Positions 56,598 through 64,000 of a stretch of 64,000 nucleotides of DNA are shown here, one piece after another. The translations under genes were made by a program, and so were the position numbers. The DNA is from Flavobacterium rivuli WB 3.3-2 = DSM 21788. Its GTDB lineage: Bacteria > Bacteroidota > Bacteroidia > Flavobacteriales > Flavobacteriaceae. Where the stretch lies: the NCBI RefSeq assembly GCF_000378485.1, contig NZ_KB899970.1, positions 363,681-427,680 of the forward strand. The letters are read 5' to 3'. The first letter of the stretch is position 1, and every line of letters begins with the position of its first letter. Below the pieces are notes generated by a model. The model did no database searches. It saw only the letters and a program-made list of their open reading frames with translations, and was not told the DNA's origin.

Positions 56598-57056
56598 TTA
56601 TCTTCGGTTATGTTTTTTAAAATTATGAGCGCCTTTACTCATTTTTTTGTGCTGCTCGTCCTTAAGTTGCTCATATTTTGCGAATTGCTCAACAGTTAAT
56701 ATTTTTTTCACCTCCTTTTTCATGGCAATTTCGGCATCAAGCCTTTTGCTCATCATTGCAAATCTTTCGTCGGCAGTCGGCTTTTTAACGGCATCCCTGT
56801 TTGCTTTGTGCTGCGCTGTTAATTGCTCTTTTTCAGTTTCGCGGGTAAGCAATAATTTCTGAATTTCCTTTTGTTGTTTATCAGTCAGGTCCAGTTTTAA
56901 GGCAAGGTTCTTAGACCGTAATTCAGCTCTTTGTGTTGCCGTAAAAGGGTTTTGGTGCTCTTTTCCGGGTCTGTGGCCCTCCATTCCTCTTTGTGCGGGC
57001 TGCGCGCTCATTGCAAAACCCGTTAACATCACCATTGTTAAAATCCACGTTTTCAT
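56598..57056 (-). CDS. Exported CpxP/Spy-like (DUF4890-type) protein
   Basis: Periplasmic protein of 152 residues. Signal peptide MKTWILTMVMLTGFAMSAQ. The mature chain is helical and strongly charged, with FTATQRAELRSKNLALKLDLTDKQQKEIQKLL, then RFAMMSKRLDAEIAMKKEVKKILTVEQFAKYEQLKDEQHKK, and a His-rich end (KGAHNFKKHNRR). The paired LTxxQ-type helices match the Spy/CpxP/CnrX group of periplasmic stress and metal-sensing proteins. It is divergent from the MbnP/MbnH-type gene group, which may indicate a role in the same metal stress. Regulation unknown. Confidence 0.75.
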   Translation of the reverse strand: MKTWILTMVMLTGFAMSAQPAQRGMEGHRPGKEHQNPFTATQRAELRSKNLALKLDLTDKQQKEIQKLLLTRETEKEQLTAQHKANRDAVKKPTADERFAMMSKRLDAEIAMKKEVKKILTVEQFAKYEQLKDEQHKKMSKGAHNFKKHNRR

Positions 57057-57131
57057 AGTTATAGGTTTAATTATTATAGCTATAGGACACAGTTGTAATA
57101 AAAAGGTTTAATTTTTATGAAAAATATTTTT

Positions 57132-57159
57132 TTGTACTAACTTTTCGGGGTTACTTTTG
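57132..57159 (+). promoter_or_regulatory. Promoter of the MbnP/MbnH-type gene group
   Basis: TTG (57132-57134), 17 nt, TACTTTTG (57152-57159). The expected transcription start falls at or within 2-3 nt of the GTG start at 57164. Confidence 0.7.
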
Positions 57160-57163
57160 CAGT

Positions 57164-57535
57164 GTGAAAAATAGTATTTTCGTAATAGTATTCTTAATGT
57201 TAGTGCGCCCGGTCATTCCGGTTGCCGATTATATTATTAATTACGATTATATAACAAAAGTGCTTTGTGTAAACAAGGCAAAGCCTATGATGCACTGTAA
57301 CGGTAAGTGCCACCTTATGAAAGAGCTTGCCAAAACTGCCGAACAGGACAAGCCACTATCACAAAAGAAAAGCAATGTTGCCGAAGCTGAGGTTTTATTT
57401 TTAGAGCCATTATCATCATTTACTTTCCAACTGTTTTTTACTCAATTAAATACTCGGAATACATCACTATACAGCAATTTATATGTTCATATAAATTCTG
57501 ATTCTATTTTTCATCCGCCCCTCGTTATTTCTTAA
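57164..57535 (+). CDS. Small exported protein with HCNGKCH metal-binding-like motif
   Basis: Protein of 123 residues with a hydrophobic N-terminus (MKNSIFVIVFLMLVRPVIPV) and a short Cys/His cluster: C35 (LCVNKAKP), then HCNGKCHL (H44, C45, C49, H50). The remainder has a hydrophobic stretch (LEPLSSFTFQLFFT) and ends FHPPLVIS. It begins with GTG. The promoter lies so close upstream that the mRNA may be leaderless. It is first in a group with MbnP- and MbnH-like genes, so a metal (copper?) role is plausible. I know similar 'CNGKC' proteins in Bacteroidota only as hypothetical. Confidence 0.72.
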   Translation: MKNSIFVIVFLMLVRPVIPVADYIINYDYITKVLCVNKAKPMMHCNGKCHLMKELAKTAEQDKPLSQKKSNVAEAEVLFLEPLSSFTFQLFFTQLNTRNTSLYSNLYVHINSDSIFHPPLVIS

Positions 57536-57627
57536 ATCAGTTTGCATTTTATGCACTTTTTCATGCGGCTTTTGCTGCCTGAAAGTTATGCGCATACCAA
57601 TAATTCAACATTTAACAAATAACAAAA

Positions 57628-58434
57628 ATGAAAAATACTTTATTAAAAAGCATTGCCCTACTGGCAATTACACTTGCATTTACTTCTTGCAGCGACGACG
57701 ATAACGCAGTTAACAATGTTTCCGGTACCGGTACTATAGGGATAGAATTTGATAATTCTTTTGCAGGAAACGACCTGATATTAAACACACAGCCCAATAC
57801 AACATCTAACGGTGAGGTTTTAAAAATCAGCACTATTAAGTACATCGTGAGCAACATTGTGCTTATAAAGGCCGATGGGTCTGTTTTTACTTATCCTAAA
57901 AGCGAAAGCTATTTTATAGTAGATGAGGCAAATGCTAATACCCACGTTTTAAATCTTAGTAATGTGCCGGCGGGCGACTATACAAAGATAAAATTTGGTA
58001 TAGGGGTAGACCAGGAACAGTTTAACCTTGGTGCATCAGGACAGGGAGATTTCCTGGCATTGGCTCAGGCGGCAGACATGCTTTGGAGCTGGTCGGCCGG
58101 ATATAAATTTTTAGCTTTCGAAGGTACATTTACATCGCCTACAGTTACTACTGCTACGCCATTTATGGTGCATACCGGCCAGACCGGTACGGATTATAAT
58201 TACACCGAAATCACTTTAGATATGCCATCTAAAGCATTGGTGCGCAATACAATTACTCCTGTTGTACATATCGTAGCCGACCTTTCTGAAATTATTGATG
58301 GTACTAATAAAATTAAACTGTCAGATAATAACATGGGCGGTATGGGTGCCATGATAATGGGTGGGGCTAACCTGCCACTTATTACTGCTAACCTAAATAG
58401 TATGTTTAGGATAGATCACGTACACAACGACTAA
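57628..58434 (+). CDS. MbnP-family (copper-associated) lipoprotein
   Basis: Lipoprotein of 268 residues. Lipobox LAFTSC at residue 21, then SDDDN. The beta-rich fold matches MbnP: IGIEFDNSFAGNDLIL, LKISTIKYIVSNIVL, YFIVDEANA, GDYTKIKFGIGVDQ, LWSWSAGYKFLAFEGTF and PVVHIVADLSEI. In methanotroph MbnP a tryptophan is converted to kynurenine by the partner MbnH to make a copper site. Here W153 and W155 in LWSWSAGYKF are the obvious candidates. The next gene encodes an MbnH-type dihaem protein. No methanobactin biosynthesis genes are seen, as in most bacteria carrying this pair. Confidence 0.85.
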   Translation: MKNTLLKSIALLAITLAFTSCSDDDNAVNNVSGTGTIGIEFDNSFAGNDLILNTQPNTTSNGEVLKISTIKYIVSNIVLIKADGSVFTYPKSESYFIVDEANANTHVLNLSNVPAGDYTKIKFGIGVDQEQFNLGASGQGDFLALAQAADMLWSWSAGYKFLAFEGTFTSPTVTTATPFMVHTGQTGTDYNYTEITLDMPSKALVRNTITPVVHIVADLSEIIDGTNKIKLSDNNMGGMGAMIMGGANLPLITANLNSMFRIDHVHND

Positions 58435-58448
58435 CAACAGCTTAAAAT

Positions 58449-58482
58449 ATTGCCCTTCAGGGTTTGTAAGGGCAATGTTTTT
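58449..58482 (+). terminator. Attenuator-like hairpin between mbnP- and mbnH-type genes
   Basis: Perfect 9-bp stem ATTGCCCTT (58449-58457) / AAGGGCAAT (58468-58476) followed by GTTTTT. It has the form of an intrinsic terminator inside an apparent operon, so downstream genes may be expressed at a lower level. Confidence 0.65.
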
Positions 58483-58498
58483 ATTAAAAATTATAACC

Positions 58499-59542
58499 AT
58501 GAAAATATACTATTTTCTTTGGGTGTTTGCGCTGTTGTTTGTAAGCTGTTCTGATAATGAAGGTACAGAAGATTATACTAACCTTCCGCTAAGTGTAGTG
58601 GTGCCTTCTAACTTTCCTGCTATGGCTTATGATATTAGCCAAAACCCGCCTACAGAGAAAGGTTTTGAGCTGGGTAAAAAGTTGTTCTATGATGGGCGCT
58701 TAGCATCAGATGGTTTAGTGTCCTGCGGGTTTTGCCACATGCAGGAATATGCCTTTACCCATCATGGGCACACTGTAAGTCACGGGGTAGATAACCTTGT
58801 GGGCACGCGCAATGCACCACCTATACAAAACCTTGCCTATCAAACTTCTTTTATGTGGGATGGCGTGAGTACACACCTGGATCTGCAGCCCTTGATACCG
58901 CTTACCAGCCCTATAGAAATGAACGGTAACCTTAATGCTATTTTAGCAATGATGAAAGGCGATGCTGCATATAAAAAACTGTTTAATCAGGCATTTGCAG
59001 ATGGGGCTATAACTACAGAGAATATGCTTAAGGCATTGTCTCAGTTTATGGTTATGGTAACATCTTCTAACTCTAAGTTTGATAAATACCGACGCAACGA
59101 GCCGGGAGGGACATTAAACAGCGACGAGCTGGCGGGTTATGCCACTTTTAACGCTAAATGCGCCTCATGCCACGCTACCGATTTAATGACCGATGAGTCT
59201 TTTCGTAATAATGGCCTCGCCGTAAACCCGATGGTAAATGATGTAGGGCGCTATAAAGTAACAGAGCTTGATGCCGATTATTATAAATTCAGGGTGCCAA
59301 GCCTGCGCAATGTAGAAAAAACAGCTCCTTACATGCACGATGGCAGGTTTGGAAGTTTAGAATCTGTAATGAACCATTATTCATCGGGCGTAACAGATTC
59401 GCCAACGTTAGACCCTCTATTAAAATCTAACGGAACTTTAGGGATACCGCTTACTGCTACAGAGAGATTGCAGCTTGTGGCGTTCCTTAAAACACTAACC
59501 GATAATCAGTATCTAACCGATGCGCGATTTTCAGAATATTAA
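58499..59542 (+). CDS. MbnH/MauG-type dihaem cytochrome c peroxidase-like protein
   Basis: Periplasmic lipoprotein of 347 residues. The start at 58499 (MKIYYFLWVFALLFVSC, lipobox FVSC) is chosen because an in-frame ATG at 58475 lies within the preceding hairpin. Two haem c sites, CGFCH (residues 76-80) and CASCH (221-225), sit in the cytochrome-peroxidase architecture (LGKKLFYDGRLASDGLVSC; GTRNAPPIQNLAYQTSFMWDG; VPSLRNVEKTAPYMHDGRFGSLESVMNHY). MbnH relatives make a bis-Fe(IV) state and oxidise a Trp of MbnP. Adjacency to the MbnP-family gene supports this subtype rather than an ordinary peroxidase. It is followed after 5 nt by the outer-membrane protein gene. Confidence 0.9.
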   Translation: MKIYYFLWVFALLFVSCSDNEGTEDYTNLPLSVVVPSNFPAMAYDISQNPPTEKGFELGKKLFYDGRLASDGLVSCGFCHMQEYAFTHHGHTVSHGVDNLVGTRNAPPIQNLAYQTSFMWDGVSTHLDLQPLIPLTSPIEMNGNLNAILAMMKGDAAYKKLFNQAFADGAITTENMLKALSQFMVMVTSSNSKFDKYRRNEPGGTLNSDELAGYATFNAKCASCHATDLMTDESFRNNGLAVNPMVNDVGRYKVTELDADYYKFRVPSLRNVEKTAPYMHDGRFGSLESVMNHYSSGVTDSPTLDPLLKSNGTLGIPLTATERLQLVAFLKTLTDNQYLTDARFSEY

Positions 59543-59547
59543 ATACA

Positions 59548-60501
59548 ATGAAGAGTACAATAGTAATTATAATTTTTGCCCTTTTTAGTACCACTATTGC
59601 AATTGCAGGCGATGGAAATTCTCCCCCGCCCAATTTCGCAAAATACCTTTATGAATTTGACGACTGCGATGCCTGTGGCTGTTCGGCAAGTGGGGGCGGT
59701 ATGGGCTTTAGCTCTATGTTAGACCGTAATTTTGTGGGCATTCGCTATTTTTATCAAAGTTACAGCAGCCGCGATGGTATTTTTGCCAATTCTCCCTGGG
59801 TAGACGAGAATTTTAATACCATACAACTGTGGGCAAGGATACCGGTTTATAAAAACTTTGAGATATCTGCGCAGGTGCCCTACCATACTAATAACAGGGC
59901 ACTTTCTACAGGTAAGCAGCAAATAGATGGTGTGGGCGATATTACGGTTTTAGGATTTTATACTATTTATCAAACCACGAAAGACAGTACTGTCTTTACA
60001 CATACTTTAAAAGCGGGTGGAGGTGTAAAAGCACCGGTAGGTAAATACGACAGCGCTAATAATGGCAGTGTGAACCCCAGCTTTCAGTTGGGTACCGGAG
60101 CCTGGGATTATTTATTGGCTGCTGAGTATGTGATTAAGAAACAAAACCTGGGTTTTAATGCTATGCTTAACTATGCTTTTAAGTCGAAGAATAAGGAACA
60201 ATACCAGTTTGGTAACCAATTAAACTATGCAGGGACATTTTTTTATGTAATAGAAAAAGATAAATTTACCATAGTACCGCAGGCTGGCCTTGCCGGGGAG
60301 GTTTATGCTACCAACAGGCAATATGGCCAGGATGTGCCGCAAACAAAAGGCGATATACTATTAGGTAAATTAGGGCTTGAGGCTGGTATGGGTAAATTCT
60401 CTGTAGGTGTTAATGGCATGCTGCCTATATCTCAAAACTTGACCGGTGGCAGGGTAGAGGCAAACTACCGTTGGTCGGTTAATTTAAATTATAGTTTGTA
60501 A
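59548..60501 (+). CDS. Outer-membrane channel-like protein of the MbnP/MbnH group
   Basis: Protein of 317 residues with signal peptide (MKSTIVIIIFALFSTTIAIA). The N-terminal Cys cluster CDACGC (C40, C43, C45) is followed by SASGGGMGFSSM, then amphipathic beta strands of a transporter-type barrel (FVGIRYFYQSYSSRDG; WARIPVYKNFEISAQVPY; GVGDITVLGFYTIY; VNPSFQLGTGAWDYLLAAEY), ending NLNYSL. The strands resemble the phenol-degradation meta-pathway (MetA) / copper-associated barrel proteins. The Cys motif at the periplasmic start could receive a metal. Probably translated with the MbnH gene (5-nt gap). Transport direction unknown. Confidence 0.8.
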   Translation: MKSTIVIIIFALFSTTIAIAGDGNSPPPNFAKYLYEFDDCDACGCSASGGGMGFSSMLDRNFVGIRYFYQSYSSRDGIFANSPWVDENFNTIQLWARIPVYKNFEISAQVPYHTNNRALSTGKQQIDGVGDITVLGFYTIYQTTKDSTVFTHTLKAGGGVKAPVGKYDSANNGSVNPSFQLGTGAWDYLLAAEYVIKKQNLGFNAMLNYAFKSKNKEQYQFGNQLNYAGTFFYVIEKDKFTIVPQAGLAGEVYATNRQYGQDVPQTKGDILLGKLGLEAGMGKFSVGVNGMLPISQNLTGGRVEANYRWSVNLNYSL

Positions 60502-60586
60502 TAACTTGTAAATAATTATACCTTCATGTAATTTTAAATGTTTTTTTTAGTTTTTAGATATACTTATAAAGGTTGTTTAATACAGT

Positions 60587-61057
60587 ATGCGAATGAGGTA
60601 TAAAAATATGAGGGGATTTATTTTGGTAAAGCAGCGTGCTAAGAGTATCATAATAATTTGTGGTGCTTTACTGTTCGTGGGTTGTTGGAATATTGGCGCT
60701 CCCCGTACCGATAAGTATGTAATGGATGAAAGGCAAATTGAGCAGAATAGCTTTCCGGTTCCTGATTTCAGGGTTATTTCGTTCCCACCACAAAAAATTA
60801 TAAAGGTAAATTTTTATATAACAGATTCGCTTGCTCAGATGCCGGATAGCATTAGAGTTAATTCTAAACATTACACTTATCCTTTAGTATTTGAGAAATC
60901 TGAAAAAAGGAAAGACACAACAGACTACTATTATTTTAAAGATTTAAAAATGGGTGATTTAAAATGGTATTTAAGAAATAATGCAGAGAAAATTACTCTT
61001 AAAATGTATAAAAAGCAAGATTCAGCTGTTTATGTCTTTCAACGGGTTGAATACTAA
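60587..61057 (+). CDS. Small lipoprotein of unknown function
   Basis: Lipoprotein of up to 156 residues. A basic start (MRMRYKNMRGFILVKQRAK) leads to a hydrophobic segment and lipobox LLFVGC near residue 33, then WNIGAPRTDKYVMDERQIEQ. The mature part is about 120 residues, alternating strands and Lys-rich helices (FRVISFPPQKIIKVNFYI; SEKRKDTTDYYYFKDL). A later ATG at 60608 also fits. No family was recognised. The codon pattern is A/T-rich relative to neighbours. It ends before a convergent terminator shared with lysS. Confidence 0.6.
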   Translation: MRMRYKNMRGFILVKQRAKSIIIICGALLFVGCWNIGAPRTDKYVMDERQIEQNSFPVPDFRVISFPPQKIIKVNFYITDSLAQMPDSIRVNSKHYTYPLVFEKSEKRKDTTDYYYFKDLKMGDLKWYLRNNAEKITLKMYKKQDSAVYVFQRVEY

Positions 61058-61095
61058 AGATTCTAAATTTGTAATAAATATCTATATGTAAAAAG

Positions 61096-61120
61096 TAAAG
61101 CTGCCTGAGGGGCAGCTTTA
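61096..61120. terminator. Convergent terminator between lipoprotein gene and lysS
   Basis: Perfect 10-bp stem TAAAGCTGCC / GGCAGCTTTA with a 5-nt loop. T-rich flanks are modest. Confidence 0.7.
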
Positions 61121-61144
61121 TCAATTTATATTGAAAACCGTAAG

Positions 61145-62839
61145 TTATCCTTTAAACTCGACAGTCTTTAAATCGCCATCTACAACAACTTTTATAAGGC
61201 CGTGTTTAGTAAGGCCTTTCATGGCAGCATCCCATTTTTTACCGCTTAATGCTGCTTGTGTTTTAAGCGCATCAAGGGCAAGCTGGCTGCTCACTTTAAG
61301 TATCTCGGCAATTGCCTTCTCATCTTCGGTAAGTTCCACCTGTTTTTTCTCAGGCCTCATTTGCGGAAAGAACAACACCTCTTGTATCGATGCATTATTG
61401 GTAAGGAACATTATTAAACGGTCCATACCTATACCAAGACCCGATGTTGGCGGCATGCCGTATTCAAGCGCACGTAAAAAGTCATTATCAATAAACTGAG
61501 CTGCTTCTACATCGCCACGTTCTGCTAATTTAAGCTGTGCTTCAAAGCGCTCGCGCTGGTCTATAGGGTCATTAAGTTCAGAGTAAGCATTGGCAACCTC
61601 TTTACCACAAATCATAAGCTCAAAACGCTCAGTAAGTTCCGGGTTATCGCGGTGCTCCTTACAAAGTGGGCTCATCTCCTTAGGGTAATCAGTAATAAAA
61701 GTAGGCTGTATAAAGTTACCCTCACATTTTTCACCAAAAATCTCATCAATAAGCTTGCCCTTGCCCATAGTATCATCTACGGCAATGCCCATACCTTTAG
61801 CAGCTTCAAACAATTCCTGTTCTGTTTTGCCTGTAATATCAAAACCGGTATATTGCTTAATGGCATCGGTCATGGTAACGCGGGCATAAGGCGCTTTAAA
61901 GCTTACTGCATGTTCGCCAAAAGTAACATCGGCAGTGCCGTTTACTGCAAGGGCACAATGCTCCAGCAGGTTCTCGGTAAACTCCATCATCCAGTTGTAA
62001 TCCTTATAGGCTACATATATTTCCATAGCGGTAAATTCAGGATTGTGTGTCCTGTCCATACCTTCGTTCCTAAAATTCTTAGAAAACTCGTAAACACCAT
62101 CAAACCCACCTACAATAAGGCGTTTTAGGTACAGCTCATTAGCAATACGCATATAAAGCGGAATGTCTAAGCTGTTGTGGTGTGTAACAAATGGCCTTGC
62201 TGCTGCACCACCCGGTATAGGTTGCAGTACAGGAGTTTCCACTTCAAAGTAACCTTTGTCGTTAAAGAAACTGCGCATGGCATTAAACATTTTTGTGCGT
62301 TTTACAAACACCTCTTTAACCTGCGGGTTAACTACAAGGTCTACATAACGCTGGCGGTAACGCAGTTCAGGATCGGTAAAGCCGTCAAATACATTACCAT
62401 CTGCATCTGTTTTAGGCAGGGGTAAAGGGCGTAGCGTTTTGCTTAAAAGTGTAAAGTTTTTTACACGTATCGATTTTTCGCCCACCTGGGTAGTAAACAA
62501 TTCGCCTTCTACACCTACAAAATCACCAAGGTCAATCAGTTTTTTAAACACCTCGTTATAAAGCGTTTTGTCTTCGCCGGGACAAATTTCGTCACGGTTA
62601 ATATATATCTGTACACGGCCTTCGCTGTCCTGTAATTCTGCAAATGCTGCTTTACCCTGAACACGGATAGACATTAAGCGTCCTGCTGCCACCACCTTCT
62701 TGCCTTCAGAAAAATCGTTCTTTACCTGCTTAGATGTAGTATCTACAGGATAAAGGTTTGCGGGATAAGGATTGATGCCGAGGTTTCTCAGCGCATCCAG
62801 TTTTTCTCTACGAATGATTTCTTGTTCTGAAAGCTGCAT
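61145..62839 (-). CDS. lysS: Lysyl-tRNA synthetase, class II, with C-terminal extension
   Basis: Charges tRNA-Lys; 564 residues. The N-terminal anticodon-binding OB fold covers about 50-160 (VVAAGRLMSIRVQGKAAFAELQDSEGRVQIY). The catalytic class II core has motif 1 region FFNDKGYFEVETPVL, motif 2 FRNEGMDRTHNPEFT and motif 3 GLGIGMDRLIMFLTN ending about residue 487. Where E. coli LysRS stops soon after motif 3, this protein continues about 65 residues (from RPEKKQVELTEDEK to DLKTVEFKG), a helical plus small beta segment seen in Bacteroidota LysRS. Promoter TTG-N19-TATCTTTG lies upstream. It is divergent from lipB. Confidence 0.97.
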   Translation of the reverse strand: MQLSEQEIIRREKLDALRNLGINPYPANLYPVDTTSKQVKNDFSEGKKVVAAGRLMSIRVQGKAAFAELQDSEGRVQIYINRDEICPGEDKTLYNEVFKKLIDLGDFVGVEGELFTTQVGEKSIRVKNFTLLSKTLRPLPLPKTDADGNVFDGFTDPELRYRQRYVDLVVNPQVKEVFVKRTKMFNAMRSFFNDKGYFEVETPVLQPIPGGAAARPFVTHHNSLDIPLYMRIANELYLKRLIVGGFDGVYEFSKNFRNEGMDRTHNPEFTAMEIYVAYKDYNWMMEFTENLLEHCALAVNGTADVTFGEHAVSFKAPYARVTMTDAIKQYTGFDITGKTEQELFEAAKGMGIAVDDTMGKGKLIDEIFGEKCEGNFIQPTFITDYPKEMSPLCKEHRDNPELTERFELMICGKEVANAYSELNDPIDQRERFEAQLKLAERGDVEAAQFIDNDFLRALEYGMPPTSGLGIGMDRLIMFLTNNASIQEVLFFPQMRPEKKQVELTEDEKAIAEILKVSSQLALDALKTQAALSGKKWDAAMKGLTKHGLIKVVVDGDLKTVEFKG

Positions 62840-62862
62840 GATTTATTAATGTTTTAAGCCCG

Positions 62863-62892
62863 CAAAGATAATGATAATTAACAAATAAGCAA
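62863..62892 (-). promoter_or_regulatory. Promoter of lysS
   Basis: On the minus strand TTG (62892-62890), 19 nt, TATCTTTG (62870-62863); 23 nt before the ATG. Confidence 0.7.
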
Positions 62893-62943
62893 TTTGCAGC
62901 AGGGTAACAATTAGTATATAACATCTGTGCCTGTTATTGTGTA

Positions 62944-62971
62944 TTGCGTGCCATTAAGTTTCGTAAATTTG
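62944..62971 (+). promoter_or_regulatory. Promoter of lipB
   Basis: TTG (62944-62946), 17 nt, TAAATTTG (62964-62971); 24 nt before the ATG at 62996. It lies inside the longer open frame that begins at 62927 and so decides the start. Confidence 0.7.
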
Positions 62972-62995
62972 TACAACAATTTAGAAGCTATAGCA

Positions 62996-63730
62996 ATGAA
63001 CAAGCAGATAGAATTTAATGACCTTGGCTTACAGGATTATAAAGAGGTGTGGGAGTATCAGGAAAAACTTTTTCAGGATACCGTAGACCTTAAAATTAAG
63101 AACAGGAGGGAAGAACTGACTGCCGAAACGCAAAACCACCTTTTGTTTGTAGAGCACCCGCATGTGTATACGCTTGGCAAAAGCGGCGATATAGAAAATT
63201 TGCTGCTTAACGAAAAACAGCTTGAGGCAAGAGGCGCTACCTATTATAAGGTAAACAGGGGTGGCGACATTACATATCATGGCCCCGGCCAGATTGTAGG
63301 TTACCCAATACTGGACCTTGATAACTTTTTTACAGATATACACAAGTACCTGCGTTTTCTTGAGGAGGTAATTATACTTACCATGGCCGATTATGGACTA
63401 ACAGGAACACGTAGTGATGGCGAAACCGGTGTTTGGCTGGATGTGGGTACGCCTTTTGCCCGAAAAATATGTGCTATGGGCGTGAGGGCATCGCGTTGGG
63501 TAACCATGCATGGCTTTGCCCTTAATGTAAATGTAAACCTGGGTTATTTTGATAATATAATACCCTGTGGCATTAGAGGCAAGGCAGTAACCTCTATGCA
63601 TGCCGAACTTGGCGTGCCTGTAGATGAAGCTGAAGTAAAACAAAAACTGCTTAAATATTTTGAACAGCTTTTTGAAGCCGAAATAGTAAATAAGACATCG
63701 GCAGATAAAAAGAAGCCGTCTCAAAACTGA
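62996..63730 (+). CDS. lipB: Lipoyl(octanoyl) transferase
   Basis: Moves octanoate from acyl carrier protein to lipoyl domains of 2-oxoacid dehydrogenases and the glycine cleavage H protein. It has 244 residues from [15 protein letters not shown]; an upstream in-frame ATG at 62927 precedes the promoter and is rejected. Motifs: [34 protein letters not shown], the catalytic Lys in [11 protein letters not shown] and the catalytic Cys in [15 protein letters not shown]. The last codons (KKPSQN) overlap the stem of the terminator. lipA is not adjacent. Confidence 0.97.
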   Translation: MNKQIEFNDLGLQDYKEVWEYQEKLFQDTVDLKIKNRREELTAETQNHLLFVEHPHVYTLGKSGDIENLLLNEKQLEARGATYYKVNRGGDITYHGPGQIVGYPILDLDNFFTDIHKYLRFLEEVIILTMADYGLTGTRSDGETGVWLDVGTPFARKICAMGVRASRWVTMHGFALNVNVNLGYFDNIIPCGIRGKAVTSMHAELGVPVDEAEVKQKLLKYFEQLFEAEIVNKTSADKKKPSQN

Positions 63731-63742
63731 GGCGGTTTTTTT
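63713..63742 (+). terminator. Terminator overlapping the lipB stop codon
   Basis: Stem CCGTCTCA / TGAGGCGG (one G-T pair), extended by AA/TT, followed by T7. The stop codon TGA is the first triplet of the right arm. Confidence 0.75.
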
Positions 63743-63809
63743 ATGCATTTTTTTGGCAGAAAGTTTATTTTTTATTATATTCAAGTATTGATTATCAATA
63801 TTTTAAGCG

Positions 63810-64000
63810 ATGAAATTTAAGCCCTACAACCAGAACCAGTCGACTCTTTTCCCTCATTCGTTTGATGAATTAATACCTGCGCATCATCCGGTCCGGGTTA
63901 TTAACTCCGTTGTAGAGAAAATAAATATCCAGCCGTTACTTGAAGCCTATAGTAAAGAAGGAAATCCTGGGTACCATCCCAAAATGCTTTTGAAGGTGAT
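63810..64000 (+). CDS. IS1182-like transposase, 5' part cut by the window end
   Basis: The first 63 codons read MKFKPYNQNQSTLFPHSFDEL, then IPAHHPVRVINSVVEKINI, then GNPGYHPKMLLKV. This is the N-terminal DUF772-type region of IS1182/IS5-group DDE transposases, with the characteristic (L/I)xPxHHxxR and GYHPKMLLK motifs. The catalytic part lies outside the window. The frame is intact as far as it goes. The left end of the element should lie between the lipB terminator and this ATG (63743-63809); a short TATTGAT / ATCAATA pair at 63785-63799 is the only symmetry visible. Insertion next to lipB marks the right edge of this block. Confidence 0.88.
   Translation, partial: MKFKPYNQNQSTLFPHSFDELIPAHHPVRVINSVVEKINIQPLLEAYSKEGNPGYHPKMLLKV

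Overview
The window is a chromosomal segment of a Bacteroidota bacterium, almost certainly a Flavobacteriaceae member close to Flavobacterium. The evidence is SusC/SusD and FecI/FecR/TonB-receptor loci, a C-terminal type IX secretion (T9SS) sorting domain, LytTR/LytS signalling with a TPR sensor, start codons without Shine-Dalgarno sequences, and repeated promoters of the Bacteroidota form TTG-N17-23-TAnnTTTG. The gene order rpsL-rpsG-fusA-rpsJ // rplC...rplQ-carA-eno is also typical.

Layout. (1) 1-6 kb: an ECF sigma factor / FecR anti-sigma / STN-type TonB receptor operon on the minus strand, divergent from a LamG-domain lipoprotein. Four exact copies of AGGTAGGGT, each followed 15-16 nt later by a TGTT(A/T)T-type box, look like the promoters of this sigma factor. 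Two of them fire into a gene-free stretch that ends in a terminator. (2) 6.2-8.8 kb: ffh and folD, separated by heptamer-based inverted repeats. (3) 8.9-14.8 kb: a SusC/SusD operon with two trailing small lipoproteins, preceded by an Omp85/TamA-like barrel (14.9-16.6 kb). (4) 16.7-36.6 kb: the translation block: str operon (rpsL, rpsG, fusA, rpsJ), a terminator, then a separately promoted S10-spc-alpha superoperon from rplC to rplQ including secY, infA and a 38-codon rpmJ, then carA and eno. A structured 52-nt element in front of rpsD is probably an autoregulatory S4 leader. (5) 36.7-41.8 kb: a TPR-LytS kinase and LytTR regulator followed by an LRR protein with a T9SS sorting domain. Matching pairs of AATTCT half-sites spaced 21 bp sit before both the kinase gene and the LRR gene, at the same distance from the -7 box. 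(6) 41.8-43.7 kb: a small general-stress-like cluster (DUF892, SDR, disordered protein). (7) 43.9-52.9 kb: lipoproteins, a 1239-residue fusion of metallophosphoesterase, kinase-like region and beta barrel, an HD-PycTM membrane protein and a large GAF-type protein. (8) 53-56.1 kb: PLP enzyme, LysM/glucosaminidase lipoprotein and hemL in a tight operon. (9) 56.1-60.5 kb: two LTxxQ-like small exported proteins, divergent from a four-gene MbnP/MbnH-type (probably copper) module. (10) 60.6-64 kb: small lipoprotein, lysS and lipB divergent, then the start of an IS transposase cut by the window edge.

No tRNA, rRNA or CRISPR was seen. The accessory loci are surface or envelope systems (nutrient receptors, secreted proteins, metal handling) interleaved with core genes. 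The most notable items are the sigma-factor promoter array with a probable small RNA, the LytTR site pairs, the phosphoesterase-kinase-barrel fusion, the MbnP/MbnH operon and the rpsD leader. All family calls come from reading motifs; no database search was run.
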